Below are positions 35,811-44,837 of a stretch of DNA of 64,000 nucleotides, piece by piece (the stretch's first letter is position 1; each line of letters opens with the position of its first letter). The notes beneath the pieces were generated by a model, which worked only from the letters and a program-made list of their open reading frames with translations, was not told the DNA's origin and ran no database searches. The stretch is from CAILUG01 sp903844415 (GTDB taxonomy: Bacteria > Pseudomonadota > Gammaproteobacteria > Pseudomonadales > Pseudohongiellaceae), in assembly GCA_947477655.1 (NCBI GenBank), contig CANJTS010000001.1, positions 62,001-126,000 on the forward strand, written 5' to 3'. The translations under genes and the position numbers were made by a program.

Positions 35811-37121
35811 TTATTTCCAATCCGGATCGCGCAGTTCTGCCGAGCGGGCATGTGCAGTTAGTCCTTCAGCTCGCGCCAATACCGAACTAACCTGCGCCAG
35901 CGCTTTTGCCGTTGCTGGCACGCAATGAATAACTGACGAACGTTTCTGAAAATCATAGACTCCGAGTCCCGATGAAAAACGTGCCGTGCCCGAAGTAGGT
36001 AATACGTGACTGGGCCCAGCGCAATAATCGCCCAAGGCTTCAGACGTATGACTACCCATAAATATAGCCCCCGCATGTTTGATAAGTGGCAGCAACACTT
36101 CTGGATTGGCAACAGAAAGCTCCACATGCTCAGGCGCAATCAAATTACAAACATCAGTTGCAGCAACCAAATCGTCTACAACAATCATCAACCCGCGATT
36201 TTGCAAAGAGATTCTGATGATGTCTTGACGCTCCATGGAAGGCAGTAAGCGATTGATACTGGCTTGAACTTGATCGATATAAGCTACATCAGGGCACACA
36301 AGAATTGATTGTGCATCTTCATCGTGTTCTGCCTGGGAAAACAGATCCATAGCAATCCAGTCGGGATTTGTCTTGCCATCGCAGATCACCAGAATTTCAG
36401 AGGGACCTGCCACCATGTCTATACCCACCACACCAAACACTGCACGTTTGGCAGTAGCCACATATATATTACCGGGGCCTACAATTTTATCGACTTGTGG
36501 AATAGTTGCAGTGCCATAAGCCAGGGCAGCAATGGCTTGCGCTCCACCTATCGTAAAGACCTGATCCACTTCCACTAGCGCTAGTGCGGCCAGTACAAGT
36601 TCATTCACAACGCCACCCGGCGTTGGCAGTGTCGCAATTATTTCTTTTACACCGGCGACACGTGCCGGAATTGCATCCATTAATACTGTAGAGGGATAAC
36701 TTGCCTTACCGCCTGGCACATAAATTCCCACACGCTCTATTGATGTAACTTGTTGTCCATAGCTGGAGCCGTCAGCTTCCGTGTAGTGCCAAGAGGATTG
36801 TTTTTGCCGTTCGTGAAAAAGACGAATTCGATCAGCAGCTTTTCGCAACGCTGTTGCTTGATCTACAGGTAATGACCGCAAACTTTGTTGCAATCGCTCC
36901 GGCGCAATTTTTAGAGCAGCGATATTGTCGATTCCCAGTTTGTCAAAAGTATTGGTCCAATGCAGCACAGCCTCATCACCGCGCTTCTTCACATCGGCAA
37001 GTATTTCCTGCACACGGCTGGCAATATTTGTATGGGATAAATTCTCCCACGCCAGGGCAGCGCGCAACTGGGCACGAAAATTTACGTCGCTGGAATGTAG
37101 TCTTTTTATAAGCAAGGTCAT
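35811..37121 (-). CDS. hisD: Histidinol dehydrogenase
   Basis: A 436-residue zinc enzyme that oxidises L-histidinol to histidine in two NAD-dependent steps. Conserved sites include YVPGGKA, GPGNIYV, DMVAGPSEILV, AEHDEDAQ and APEHVEL, and the zinc/histidine region FMGSHTSEALGDYCAGPSHVLPT. The frame reaches to 37169 only through a TTG; the ATG at 37121 (MTLLIKRLH) fits Pseudomonas HisD. It is 28 bases behind hisG. Confidence 0.96.
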   Translation of the reverse strand: MTLLIKRLHSSDVNFRAQLRAALAWENLSHTNIASRVQEILADVKKRGDEAVLHWTNTFDKLGIDNIAALKIAPERLQQSLRSLPVDQATALRKAADRIRLFHERQKQSSWHYTEADGSSYGQQVTSIERVGIYVPGGKASYPSTVLMDAIPARVAGVKEIIATLPTPGGVVNELVLAALALVEVDQVFTIGGAQAIAALAYGTATIPQVDKIVGPGNIYVATAKRAVFGVVGIDMVAGPSEILVICDGKTNPDWIAMDLFSQAEHDEDAQSILVCPDVAYIDQVQASINRLLPSMERQDIIRISLQNRGLMIVVDDLVAATDVCNLIAPEHVELSVANPEVLLPLIKHAGAIFMGSHTSEALGDYCAGPSHVLPTSGTARFSSGLGVYDFQKRSSVIHCVPATAKALAQVSSVLARAEGLTAHARSAELRDPDWK

Positions 37122-37149
37122 CAGGAGATCAGAATGGTTGAAATCAACT

Positions 37150-37794
37150 TCACAGCTGCCTAGAAGCAACAGCTTGTTCGAGTCTTCGCATCAAAGCCTG
37201 CACGTGATCATGTTTAATCTTCATAGATGCACGATTAACGATTACACGCGTGCTGATTTCCGCAATCAAATCGCGGGGGTAAAGACCATTTGCTTGTAAG
37301 GTTTTACCCGTATCTACAATATCAACAATACAATCACACAGACCCATCTGCGGCGCTAGTTCCAGTGCGCCATTAAGCTTTATGATATCTACTTGTCGGC
37401 CAAGCCCTGAGAAATAGTCTTTAGCAATATTTACAAACTTGGTTGCTACACGCAGTCGTGGGGAATCCAGTTTGGCGTTAAGGGGTGCGGCAGACATCAA
37501 GCGGCAGCGCGCTATTTGCAAATCTAGTGGCTCGTAAAATCCACTTGAACCACATTCCATAATCATGTCCTTGCCAGCAACGCCAATATCTGCACTACCC
37601 TGTTCCACGTAGGTTGGGACGTCCGACCCACGCATCACCATTAGTTGTACATGAGGCAAATTGCAGTCAAAAATTAATTTGCGGCTCTTGTTGATGTCTT
37701 CCACAGGTATTATCCCAGCCAGCTTCAGCAAAGGAAGCACTTCGTCGAGAATGCGCCCTTTCGTTAACGCTATTACCAGTTTTTGTTCTTTCAT
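37150..37794 (-). CDS. hisG: ATP phosphoribosyltransferase, short form
   Basis: A 214-residue HisG of the short, HisZ-dependent type that lacks the C-terminal regulatory domain. It starts VIALTKGRI and has the active-site sequence CIVDIVDTGKTLQANGL. It catalyses the first step of histidine synthesis and needs HisZ, which is not in this window. ATG 37794 is preferred over the upstream TTG. murA precedes it by 34 bases. Confidence 0.95.
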   Translation of the reverse strand: MKEQKLVIALTKGRILDEVLPLLKLAGIIPVEDINKSRKLIFDCNLPHVQLMVMRGSDVPTYVEQGSADIGVAGKDMIMECGSSGFYEPLDLQIARCRLMSAAPLNAKLDSPRLRVATKFVNIAKDYFSGLGRQVDIIKLNGALELAPQMGLCDCIVDIVDTGKTLQANGLYPRDLIAEISTRVIVNRASMKIKHDHVQALMRRLEQAVASRQL

Positions 37795-37828
37795 GGACAG
37801 CAGTTCATAGAATTTCAATCAGCATTTT

Positions 37829-39094
37829 TTAGGAAGGCAACCGACGGATTTTTGCACCGAGCGACTGCAGTTTTTCTTCTATACATTCGTAGCCACGATC
37901 AATATGGTAGATACGATCAACAACAGTTTCACTTTCACATACAAGTCCGGCGATGATCAAACTGGCAGAAGCACGTAAATCTGTGGCCATTACTGGCGCA
38001 CCCTTTAAAAAAGGCACACCTCTAAAAATTACGGTATTGCCTTCCACTTTTAAATCGGCTCCCATGCGATTCATCTCATGTATATGCATGAAACGATTTT
38101 CAAATACTGTTTCTGTAATTGAACCTGAGCCGTCTGCAATTGCGTTAAGAGCGGTGAACTGTGCTTGCATATCCGTTGGAAATGCAGGATAGGGAGCCGT
38201 GGTCAACGATACTGCACGCGGACGCTGGCCGTGCATATCAAGGCTGATCCAATTTTCGCCAATGTCAATCTGAGCTCCTGCTTCTTCCAGCTTGCTTAAC
38301 ACAGATTCCAGAATGCTCGGGCGTGTATCTTTAACCTTGATACGCCCACGCGTAGCTGCAGCAGCAATTAGATAAGTTCCAGTCTCGATTCGATCTGGCA
38401 TTACCTGGTATTGGCAGCCATGCAACCTTTCGACACCATTTATAGTGATTGTGGCAGAACCCTCGCCGCTAATATCCGCCCCCATCGCACGCAAACATAA
38501 AGCAAGATCTACAACTTCAGGTTCGCGCGCTGCATTTTCGATTATCGTTTGGCCGGTGGCCAGAGTAGCTGCCATCATGATATTTTCTGTGCCTGTAACC
38601 GTCACGATATCCATAAAAATATGCGCCCCTTTCAGGCGCTGACCATTGGTATTGGCTTTGATATAACCGTTTTCAACGATAATTTTTGCGCCCATTTTCT
38701 TAAGTGCTGCCAAGTGTAAATTGACTGGTCGACTGCCTATCGCACAACCACCCGGTAACGCAACTTCTGCTTCACCGTAATGCGACAACATCGGGCCAAG
38801 CACCAGAATTGAGGCTCGCATGGTTTTCACCAGATCGTAGGGAGCATTGAAGCGTTTGATGGTGCTGCTGTTAATTTCAACATTGAGTTTTTCACCCACA
38901 ACTGACTCAATCCCCATGCAACCCAGTAATTCCAGCATAGTTGTGATATCAAACAGATGCGGTAAATTACCGATGGTGACAACATCACGAGTCAACAAAG
39001 CTGCGGCCATAATGGGAAGTGCCGAGTTTTTGGCACCCGCTATACGAATTTCTCCGTTGAGCTGCGCGCCACCCTGAATTACAAGTTTGTCCAC
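37829..39094 (-). CDS. murA: UDP-N-acetylglucosamine 1-carboxyvinyltransferase
   Basis: A 421-residue EPSP-synthase-fold enzyme that starts peptidoglycan synthesis by adding enolpyruvate to UDP-GlcNAc. KNSALP (22-27) and the catalytic loop GGCAIGSRPVN with Cys117 (the fosfomycin target) are intact. It is followed by hisG and preceded by ibaG, a conserved order. Confidence 0.97.
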   Translation of the reverse strand: MDKLVIQGGAQLNGEIRIAGAKNSALPIMAAALLTRDVVTIGNLPHLFDITTMLELLGCMGIESVVGEKLNVEINSSTIKRFNAPYDLVKTMRASILVLGPMLSHYGEAEVALPGGCAIGSRPVNLHLAALKKMGAKIIVENGYIKANTNGQRLKGAHIFMDIVTVTGTENIMMAATLATGQTIIENAAREPEVVDLALCLRAMGADISGEGSATITINGVERLHGCQYQVMPDRIETGTYLIAAAATRGRIKVKDTRPSILESVLSKLEEAGAQIDIGENWISLDMHGQRPRAVSLTTAPYPAFPTDMQAQFTALNAIADGSGSITETVFENRFMHIHEMNRMGADLKVEGNTVIFRGVPFLKGAPVMATDLRASASLIIAGLVCESETVVDRIYHIDRGYECIEEKLQSLGAKIRRLPS

Positions 39095-39133
39095 AATTAC
39101 CTCTGGTATTTATTGGGCATGATTACAGATGAA

Positions 39134-39379
39134 TCAACTGCCGGAATTCATTTCTTCAGGAGTTTTCAAAGTCATATTTACCGCATGAATGGCACCACTT
39201 GCTATGTGCTCATTCAGTATTCGATAGATGACCTGCTGGCGTTTGACACGGTTGAGTCCGACAAAAATCTGGGCAGTAACAAATACCTGATATTTGCCTC
39301 CATCCCCCTGCACTTCCACTTGTGAATCATCCAAGGCTGCAATAAGCAAATCTGCAATCGTTGTTGTAGTGATGGCCAT
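39134..39379 (-). CDS. ibaG: BolA-family protein IbaG
   Basis: An 81-residue BolA-fold protein. VEVQGDGGKYQVFVTAQIFVGLNRVKRQQ matches the class II BolA strand-helix region, and the C-terminal AVNMTLKTPEE matches IbaG/YrbA. These proteins work with monothiol glutaredoxins on Fe-S cluster trafficking. It lies 39 bases before murA. In Pseudomonas and E. coli the mla lipid-transport genes lie just upstream, but here the next gene is the divergent kdsD. Confidence 0.92.
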   Translation of the reverse strand: MAITTTTIADLLIAALDDSQVEVQGDGGKYQVFVTAQIFVGLNRVKRQQVIYRILNEHIASGAIHAVNMTLKTPEEMNSGS

Positions 39380-39557
39380 GTTGGTATCCAGAGTAGTGGT
39401 GCTGTAAAAGTCAGTCTTTGATTACTGAGCTGTTTGGTAAAGGGTACAGTCAGGACTATAGTGAGAAAAGTTAACGTCGGGATTTTACCTGAAAGCGGGT
39501 TGCGACCCAACAGTAACCGGCATAACATCAACTTAACTGGAGAATTTCCTTTTACTC

Positions 39558-40526
39558 ATGCCTGAAAATTCGCTGAATCTTACTGCACTCAATACCATAA
39601 CCTTGCAATTTGAAGCGATTGCCGGGCTACGTTCACGTATAAACAGTGATTTTACCAAGGCCTGCCAATTAATCCTTGCTAGTAAAGGGCGAGTCATTGT
39701 GATGGGCATGGGCAAATCCGGTCACATCGCAAACAAGATTGCCGCGACTTTGTCCAGCACTGGTACGCCCTCCTATTTTGTCCATCCAGCAGAAGCAAGT
39801 CACGGTGATATTGGTATGGTGACACGTGACGACGTGGTATTGGCGCTTTCTAATTCTGGCACAACTCCAGAAATACTTACGTTATTACCCATACTCAAAC
39901 GTAAAGGGGTAAAACTGTTGGCCATATCGGGCAATCCTGCGTCTGAGTTGGCACTTGCTGCTGATTTTAATCTTGATGCTAGTGTCGAAAAAGAAGCCTG
40001 CCCACTCGGGCTTGCTCCGACCACCAGCACAACAGCCGCCTTGGTAATGGGCGATGCTCTGGCCATGGCCTTACTGGAAGCCAGAGGATTCAGCGCTGAA
40101 GATTTTGCGTTTTCGCATCCGGGCGGCAATCTGGGTCGGCGATTGTTGCTCAAGGTTGCCGATGTCATGCACAGTGGCAATGCGATACCGTCTGTGACTG
40201 AAACTACCTCCTTAAGTAACACACTACTCGAAATCACCGCCAAGAAACTAGGCATGACTACTATCCTGAATTCTGCCGGCATTATCACTGGCGTTTTTAC
40301 TGATGGAGATTTACGCCGTGTGCTCGACAAAAATCTGGATTTACGTAATACCCAAGTTGCCTCTGTCATGACTAAGTCATATAAAACCATTGCCACCTCT
40401 GCGCTTGCCTCGCAAGCAGCTCAACTGATGCAGGACAATGCAATTTATAGCCTCGTAGTGATGGACCAACATCAACTAGCTGGTGTGATTACAATGCACG
40501 ATTTATTACGTGCCAACGTGGTCTGA
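39558..40526 (+). CDS. kdsD: Arabinose-5-phosphate isomerase
   Basis: A 322-residue enzyme that makes arabinose 5-phosphate for Kdo. The SIS domain (about 1-200) shows GMGKSGHIANKIAATLSSTG and HPAEASHGDIGM; two CBS domains (about 208-320) follow. It is the first gene of a Kdo/Lpt cluster and is divergent from ibaG across 178 bases. Confidence 0.96.
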   Translation: MPENSLNLTALNTITLQFEAIAGLRSRINSDFTKACQLILASKGRVIVMGMGKSGHIANKIAATLSSTGTPSYFVHPAEASHGDIGMVTRDDVVLALSNSGTTPEILTLLPILKRKGVKLLAISGNPASELALAADFNLDASVEKEACPLGLAPTTSTTAALVMGDALAMALLEARGFSAEDFAFSHPGGNLGRRLLLKVADVMHSGNAIPSVTETTSLSNTLLEITAKKLGMTTILNSAGIITGVFTDGDLRRVLDKNLDLRNTQVASVMTKSYKTIATSALASQAAQLMQDNAIYSLVVMDQHQLAGVITMHDLLRANVV

Positions 40527-40555
40527 TCCGACCATCAATAGCCTGCGGTTAATTC

Positions 40556-41095
40556 ATGAATACACAACCTCACCTTGACGAAATCCATGAAAGAGCGCGC
40601 TTGGTAAAACTATTGGCACTAGATGTGGATGGTGTGCTCACAGACGGCCGACTATATTTCAGCAACAGTGGTGAAGAAATTAAATCCTTCAGCACACTAG
40701 ATGGACAAGGCATCAAACTTTTGCAAACTAGCGGAGTGGCAGTGGCTATTCTCACAGCACGCAAGTCCCAACTGGTGAGCAATCGTGCTAGTAACTTGGG
40801 GATCGTACATGTAGCGCAAGGGTGTGAAAACAAATTAGCAACACTAACGACATTGGTTAAATCCCTGCAACTGGAACTGTCCCAAGTCGCTTATGTAGGG
40901 GATGATCTTCCCGATCTCGCTTGCATCCGTAAAGTGGCAATGGGCATCGCCGTACCCAACGCACACCCACTGCTCCGGGAGTATGCATTTTGTACCACGA
41001 CACAAGCAGGCGGAATGGGAGCAGTACGGGAAGTATGTGACTGGATCCTGCAGGCGCAGGGAAATTATGACCAACTTGTTGCCGCTTATTTATAA
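40556..41095 (+). CDS. kdsC: Kdo-8-phosphate phosphatase
   Basis: A 179-residue C0-type HAD phosphatase. The nucleophile motif is LDVDGVLTDGR, the second motif is AILTARKS, and the acidic motif is YVGDDLPD. It removes phosphate from Kdo 8-phosphate. Family length and position after kdsD are typical. Confidence 0.96.
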   Translation: MNTQPHLDEIHERARLVKLLALDVDGVLTDGRLYFSNSGEEIKSFSTLDGQGIKLLQTSGVAVAILTARKSQLVSNRASNLGIVHVAQGCENKLATLTTLVKSLQLELSQVAYVGDDLPDLACIRKVAMGIAVPNAHPLLREYAFCTTTQAGGMGAVREVCDWILQAQGNYDQLVAAYL

Positions 41096-41110
41096 CCGTA
41101 GAGCTACGCC

Positions 41111-41683
41111 ATGCTGAAATTAAGGATTGCTGTGAGTGTTTGCCTCCTTACATTACTGGTCTTTTTGCTATTGGACCAAACCAATCAAGAAGAAAGCGCC
41201 CTAGTATCTGCCCAAAACTCACTGCTGCAACAGGCGAGTGATTATTACATCACCAACATGGTCTCGACACATTTTGATGCAAAAGGTCAGCCTAACTACC
41301 AGCTTGCAGCCAGCCGAGTGACCCATTTTTTAGCTGGAGATATTTCACAAATGGAAACTCCACGGTTTACTTATTACCGCGCAACAGGACTACCCTGGAT
41401 CGTTACAGCAGACACCGGCAACTTACAGACCGATGTATTACGCAGCGAAGACCTTTTGCAATTAGCCCAGAAGGTTAGTCTTCACAAAGGCCTAACCGAT
41501 AATAAATTCATGCAAGTCGACACGACTAACATGCTGGTGTTTCCTGCCTCTCGTGAAGTGAGCACCAATCAACCTGTTACACTGACCACCGAGGATTCTT
41601 ATTTGGAAAGTGCAGGTATGCGAGCCATGTTGGATACAGATAAAATTGAATTACTCACTCAGGTGCGGGGATACCATGATTAG
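41111..41683 (+). CDS. lptC: LPS export protein LptC
   Basis: A 190-residue bitopic inner-membrane protein. A single helix (about 5-22) precedes a periplasmic beta-jellyroll (about 45-190) that receives LPS from LptBFG and passes it to LptA. FDAKGQPNYQLAASRVTHF is the recognisable family stretch. Its end overlaps the lptA start by 8 bases. Confidence 0.92.
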   Translation: MLKLRIAVSVCLLTLLVFLLLDQTNQEESALVSAQNSLLQQASDYYITNMVSTHFDAKGQPNYQLAASRVTHFLAGDISQMETPRFTYYRATGLPWIVTADTGNLQTDVLRSEDLLQLAQKVSLHKGLTDNKFMQVDTTNMLVFPASREVSTNQPVTLTTEDSYLESAGMRAMLDTDKIELLTQVRGYHD

Positions 41684-42206
41684 TAGCACCCCCTTCGATC
41701 AACACTTCCGGCATTGCAGTTGGCTGGCATTGATCACACTTTGCTGGTGCAACATTACACTGGCCTTGCCGGAAGATGCTAACCAACAAATTGAAGTGCA
41801 AGCAAGTTCAAGCGAACTTTATCTCGATATAGGACTAGTCATTTATCGTGGTACCAGCACCAATCCTGCCCGAATTACTCAAGGCTCACTGCAAATTTAC
41901 GGAACCGAAATCCGGATTGAACGTAATGAAGGTGCTCTAAAAAAAATAACAGCAACTGGAACTCCGGCGCGTTTTCAACAACAACTGGAAGTAGATCAGG
42001 ACATCATCAAGGCTAGTGGACTTACCCTGGATTTTGATAATAGTGCAGGAATATTGAATATTGATGTAGAAGCGGAATTCATTCAGGCTGGCAACACCTT
42101 AAGCGGGCATCACATCGATTACGACATGCGGGCACAACGCGCAAACGCTACCAGTCGTTCCGATGTTGAACCTGTAACAATGACTATCCTACCCCAGCAA
42201 CCCTGA
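41676..42206 (+). CDS. lptA: LPS transport periplasmic protein LptA
   Basis: A 176-residue exported protein; the signal peptide (about 1-28, ending ITLALP) is followed by the OstA-like beta-jellyroll that forms the LPS bridge across the periplasm. The matching segments are GSLQIYGTEIRIER and AGNTLSGHHIDYDM. I chose the ATG at 41676 because it precedes a signal peptide; the frame itself opens earlier inside lptC. lptB follows after 10 bases. Confidence 0.92.
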   Translation: MISSTPFDQHFRHCSWLALITLCWCNITLALPEDANQQIEVQASSSELYLDIGLVIYRGTSTNPARITQGSLQIYGTEIRIERNEGALKKITATGTPARFQQQLEVDQDIIKASGLTLDFDNSAGILNIDVEAEFIQAGNTLSGHHIDYDMRAQRANATSRSDVEPVTMTILPQQP

Positions 42207-42216
42207 AAACTTGATA

Positions 42217-42942
42217 ATGACTGTACTCAGTACCCACAATCTCTCTAAGAGCTACAAAGGCCGGCAGGTAGTACACAACACTTCATTGAGAGTGGCCAGT
42301 GGTCAGATAGTTGGATTACTTGGCCCTAATGGTGCAGGCAAAACCACCGCCTTTTATATGATTATCGGCCTGATAAAACCTGATGACGGGAAAATTCTTC
42401 TGGACGACGAAGATATCAGCATAGCTCCAATGCATATTCGTGCTCGCAAAGGTATTGGTTATTTGCCTCAGGAAGCTTCTATCTTTCGAAAATTGTCCGT
42501 GTCAGACAACATCATGGCCATACTGGAAGCACGTACCGATCTCACTTCCAGCGACAGAGATGCCAAACTGTCCAAGTTGCTTGAAGAACTCAACATAAGC
42601 CACCTTCGCACCTCGATGGGTATGAGTCTTTCGGGCGGTGAAAGACGGCGGGTAGAAATTGCGCGTGCATTAGCCACAGAACCCGCCTTCATTCTGCTCG
42701 ATGAACCCTTTGCTGGTGTAGACCCCATCTCGGTGAATGACATTAAGTCCATCATTCGTGCGCTCAGCGGACGCGGTATCGGAATACTCATCACTGATCA
42801 CAACGTTAGGGAAACTCTGGACATATGTGAACTAGCTTATATCTTCAATGCTGGCTCAGTGCTGGCCGAAGGTACACCCGCGCAAATCCTACAAAATCGT
42901 CAAGTGCGAGAGGTTTATCTTGGCGAACAGTTCCGAATGTAG
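42217..42942 (+). CDS. lptB: LPS export ABC transporter ATP-binding protein LptB
   Basis: A 241-residue ATPase that powers LPS extraction with LptF and LptG. Walker A is GPNGAGKTT, the signature is LSGGERRR, Walker B is ILLDEPFAG and the switch His is in ITDHN. ATG 42217 gives the exact family length; a TTG six bases earlier is unlikely. lptF/lptG are not in the window, as usual. Confidence 0.97.
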   Translation: MTVLSTHNLSKSYKGRQVVHNTSLRVASGQIVGLLGPNGAGKTTAFYMIIGLIKPDDGKILLDDEDISIAPMHIRARKGIGYLPQEASIFRKLSVSDNIMAILEARTDLTSSDRDAKLSKLLEELNISHLRTSMGMSLSGGERRRVEIARALATEPAFILLDEPFAGVDPISVNDIKSIIRALSGRGIGILITDHNVRETLDICELAYIFNAGSVLAEGTPAQILQNRQVREVYLGEQFRM

Positions 42943-42977
42943 TGAGTAGAGCTGGTAGCAGGTATAAACTGTCACGC

Positions 42978-42993
42978 TGGCACACTTTTTGCT
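42978..42993 (+). promoter_or_regulatory. Near-consensus sigma-54 promoter upstream of rpoN
   Basis: TGGCACACTTTTTGCT matches the sigma-54 consensus TGGCACGNNNNTTGCW with one difference, with GG (42979-42980) and GC (42991-42992) exactly 10 bases apart. It is 112 bases before the rpoN start and on the same strand, with the start point expected near 43004. It suggests that RpoN influences its own synthesis. Confidence 0.7.
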
Positions 42994-43104
42994 AATATTG
43001 GCCAGCAATGCATCAGCATAGGCACTCAGTCTAAAGCCTGAATTCACCTTAGCAAGTTACTTGTTCCATGCAGTCAGTCATGGTGTCCCGGTTGTCTTAC
43101 TATC

Positions 43105-44661
43105 ATGAAATTATCCGTCCAATTAAAACTCGGTCAGCAACTCACCATGACCCCTCAGTTACAACAAGCTATCAAGCTGTTGCAACTGTCTACTCAGGAT
43201 TTACAGCAAGAAATTCAAGAAGCACTTGATTCCAATCCAATGCTAGAAATTGAAGAAGATTACGGCTCTACTGTCAGCGGTGCTCCCGTAGAAAAAGACA
43301 ATCGAGAGGCCAATCTCGACAATGACGACAATCGTCACGCAGGTGACACATCAGAATATGTAGGTGAGAATTATCAAACTACTGAGGAATCCTTACAGGA
43401 ATCTCCCGATTTCAATGTTGATGAAAACTGGAATGAGAACAATATTCCTGAAGAGCTATCCACAGACAGCTCGTGGGATGATATTTACACCAACAATCAA
43501 CCAACCAGTGCACGCAGTGGCAATGAAGATACTGATGTCGATAGTGGCAATGATTTGGATTCGCGCAACACGATAAGCGAATCCCTGCAGGATCATCTGC
43601 GCTGGCAATTGAATCTCACTCCCATGACCGATGATGACAGACTGATCGCCGCTTCCCTGATAGATGCTATAGATGCCAATGGACAGCTAACTGCCACCAC
43701 AAGTTCTATTCATGCAAGTTTGATCAGGGAACTGAATATCGATGAAGAAGAAGTAGTTGCTGTTTTACACCGAATTCAACAATTTGAACCCGTTGGCGTT
43801 GGTTATCGCGATCTCAAGGAATGTCTCAGCGTACAAATCATGCACTTGGATCAAAGTGGCGCAGGTGTAGAAAATGCTGTGCGGATAATTGAAAACTATC
43901 TACCCCTACTCGCTAGCCATGATTACAACTCCATAATGCGTAAATTACGCGTTAAGGAAGCTGAACTCAAATCAGCAATTGCGATTATTCTAAGTCTTAA
44001 CCCACGTCCTGGTTCAGACATTACCCCCCCCACAACTAATTACATCATTCCCGATGTATTTGTGAGCAAGCACAATGGCCGCTGGAAAGTAGAACTAAAC
44101 CCCGATACAGCCCCTCGTATTCGGGTTAATGCAGAATATGCAGCTCTTGCAACGCGCGACAAGGATAGTGAAAACACTTTCTTACGCGACAGCCTGCAGG
44201 AGGCTCGCTGGTTCATCAAAAGTTTGCACAGTCGCAATGAAACTTTGCTTAAAGTGTCGACTAAAATAGTCGAACGTCAGAAAAATTTCTTCAACTATGG
44301 TGAAGAAGCTATGAAGCCATTGGTATTGCATGACATAGCAGAAGAAGTCGGCATGCACGAATCAACCATATCTCGAGTCACTACCCAGAAGTACATGCAT
44401 ACTCCTCGAGGCATCTTTGAGCTCAAATATTTTTTTTCCAGTCATGTCGACACTGATACTGGCGGCGAATGTTCTTCCATAGCGATACGGGCCATAATTA
44501 AAAAACTGGTTGCCGCAGAGAGTTCGCTTAAACCTCTCAGTGACAACAAAATTGCGGCTATCCTAGCCGATAAGGGAATTATGGTTGCACGACGCACCAT
44601 TGCCAAATACAGGGAAGCAATGGCCATTGCCCCTTCTAACGAGAGGAAACAACTGTGCTGA
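43105..44661 (+). CDS. rpoN: RNA polymerase sigma-54 factor
   Basis: A 518-residue sigma factor. Region I is MKLSVQLKLGQQLTMTPQLQ onward (activator-responsive, Gln-rich). A variable, strongly acidic region II spans about 50-170. The core-binding and DNA-binding parts follow, and the RpoN box ARRTIAKYREAM lies near the C-terminus. It recognises -24/-12 promoters and needs AAA+ activators such as the CbrB-like protein in this window. Unlike in Pseudomonas, hpf and ptsN do not follow; rapZ comes after 176 bases. Confidence 0.97.
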   Translation: MKLSVQLKLGQQLTMTPQLQQAIKLLQLSTQDLQQEIQEALDSNPMLEIEEDYGSTVSGAPVEKDNREANLDNDDNRHAGDTSEYVGENYQTTEESLQESPDFNVDENWNENNIPEELSTDSSWDDIYTNNQPTSARSGNEDTDVDSGNDLDSRNTISESLQDHLRWQLNLTPMTDDDRLIAASLIDAIDANGQLTATTSSIHASLIRELNIDEEEVVAVLHRIQQFEPVGVGYRDLKECLSVQIMHLDQSGAGVENAVRIIENYLPLLASHDYNSIMRKLRVKEAELKSAIAIILSLNPRPGSDITPPTTNYIIPDVFVSKHNGRWKVELNPDTAPRIRVNAEYAALATRDKDSENTFLRDSLQEARWFIKSLHSRNETLLKVSTKIVERQKNFFNYGEEAMKPLVLHDIAEEVGMHESTISRVTTQKYMHTPRGIFELKYFFSSHVDTDTGGECSSIAIRAIIKKLVAAESSLKPLSDNKIAAILADKGIMVARRTIAKYREAMAIAPSNERKQLC

Positions 44662-44699
44662 TCTCTTCAAATTTATATAGTTACGCCTATTGTGCAACC

Positions 44700-44728
44700 T
44701 ACCTGCAATGAACAGGTATTCTATTTTT
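44700..44728 (+). terminator. Possible terminator after rpoN
   Basis: TACCTG (44700-44705) pairs with CAGGTA (44713-44718) around a 7-base loop and is followed by TTCTATTTTT. The stem is only 6 bp, so termination may be partial. Confidence 0.45.
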
Positions 44729-44837
44729 AAATTTGCAGTCAATTTCTGTGTTAACTGTGATGCAGCGGTCAGCTTACTGTTGTAAATTTATACGGTCCCA
44801 TAGGGTTGCACTTCACCGGATCAAGTGAGGTTAAAAT

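Noticed and set aside
39189..39205. TGGCACCACTTGCT as a sigma-54 promoter
   Set aside because: The spacing between the GG and GC elements is two bases short, and it lies inside ibaG on the opposite strand.
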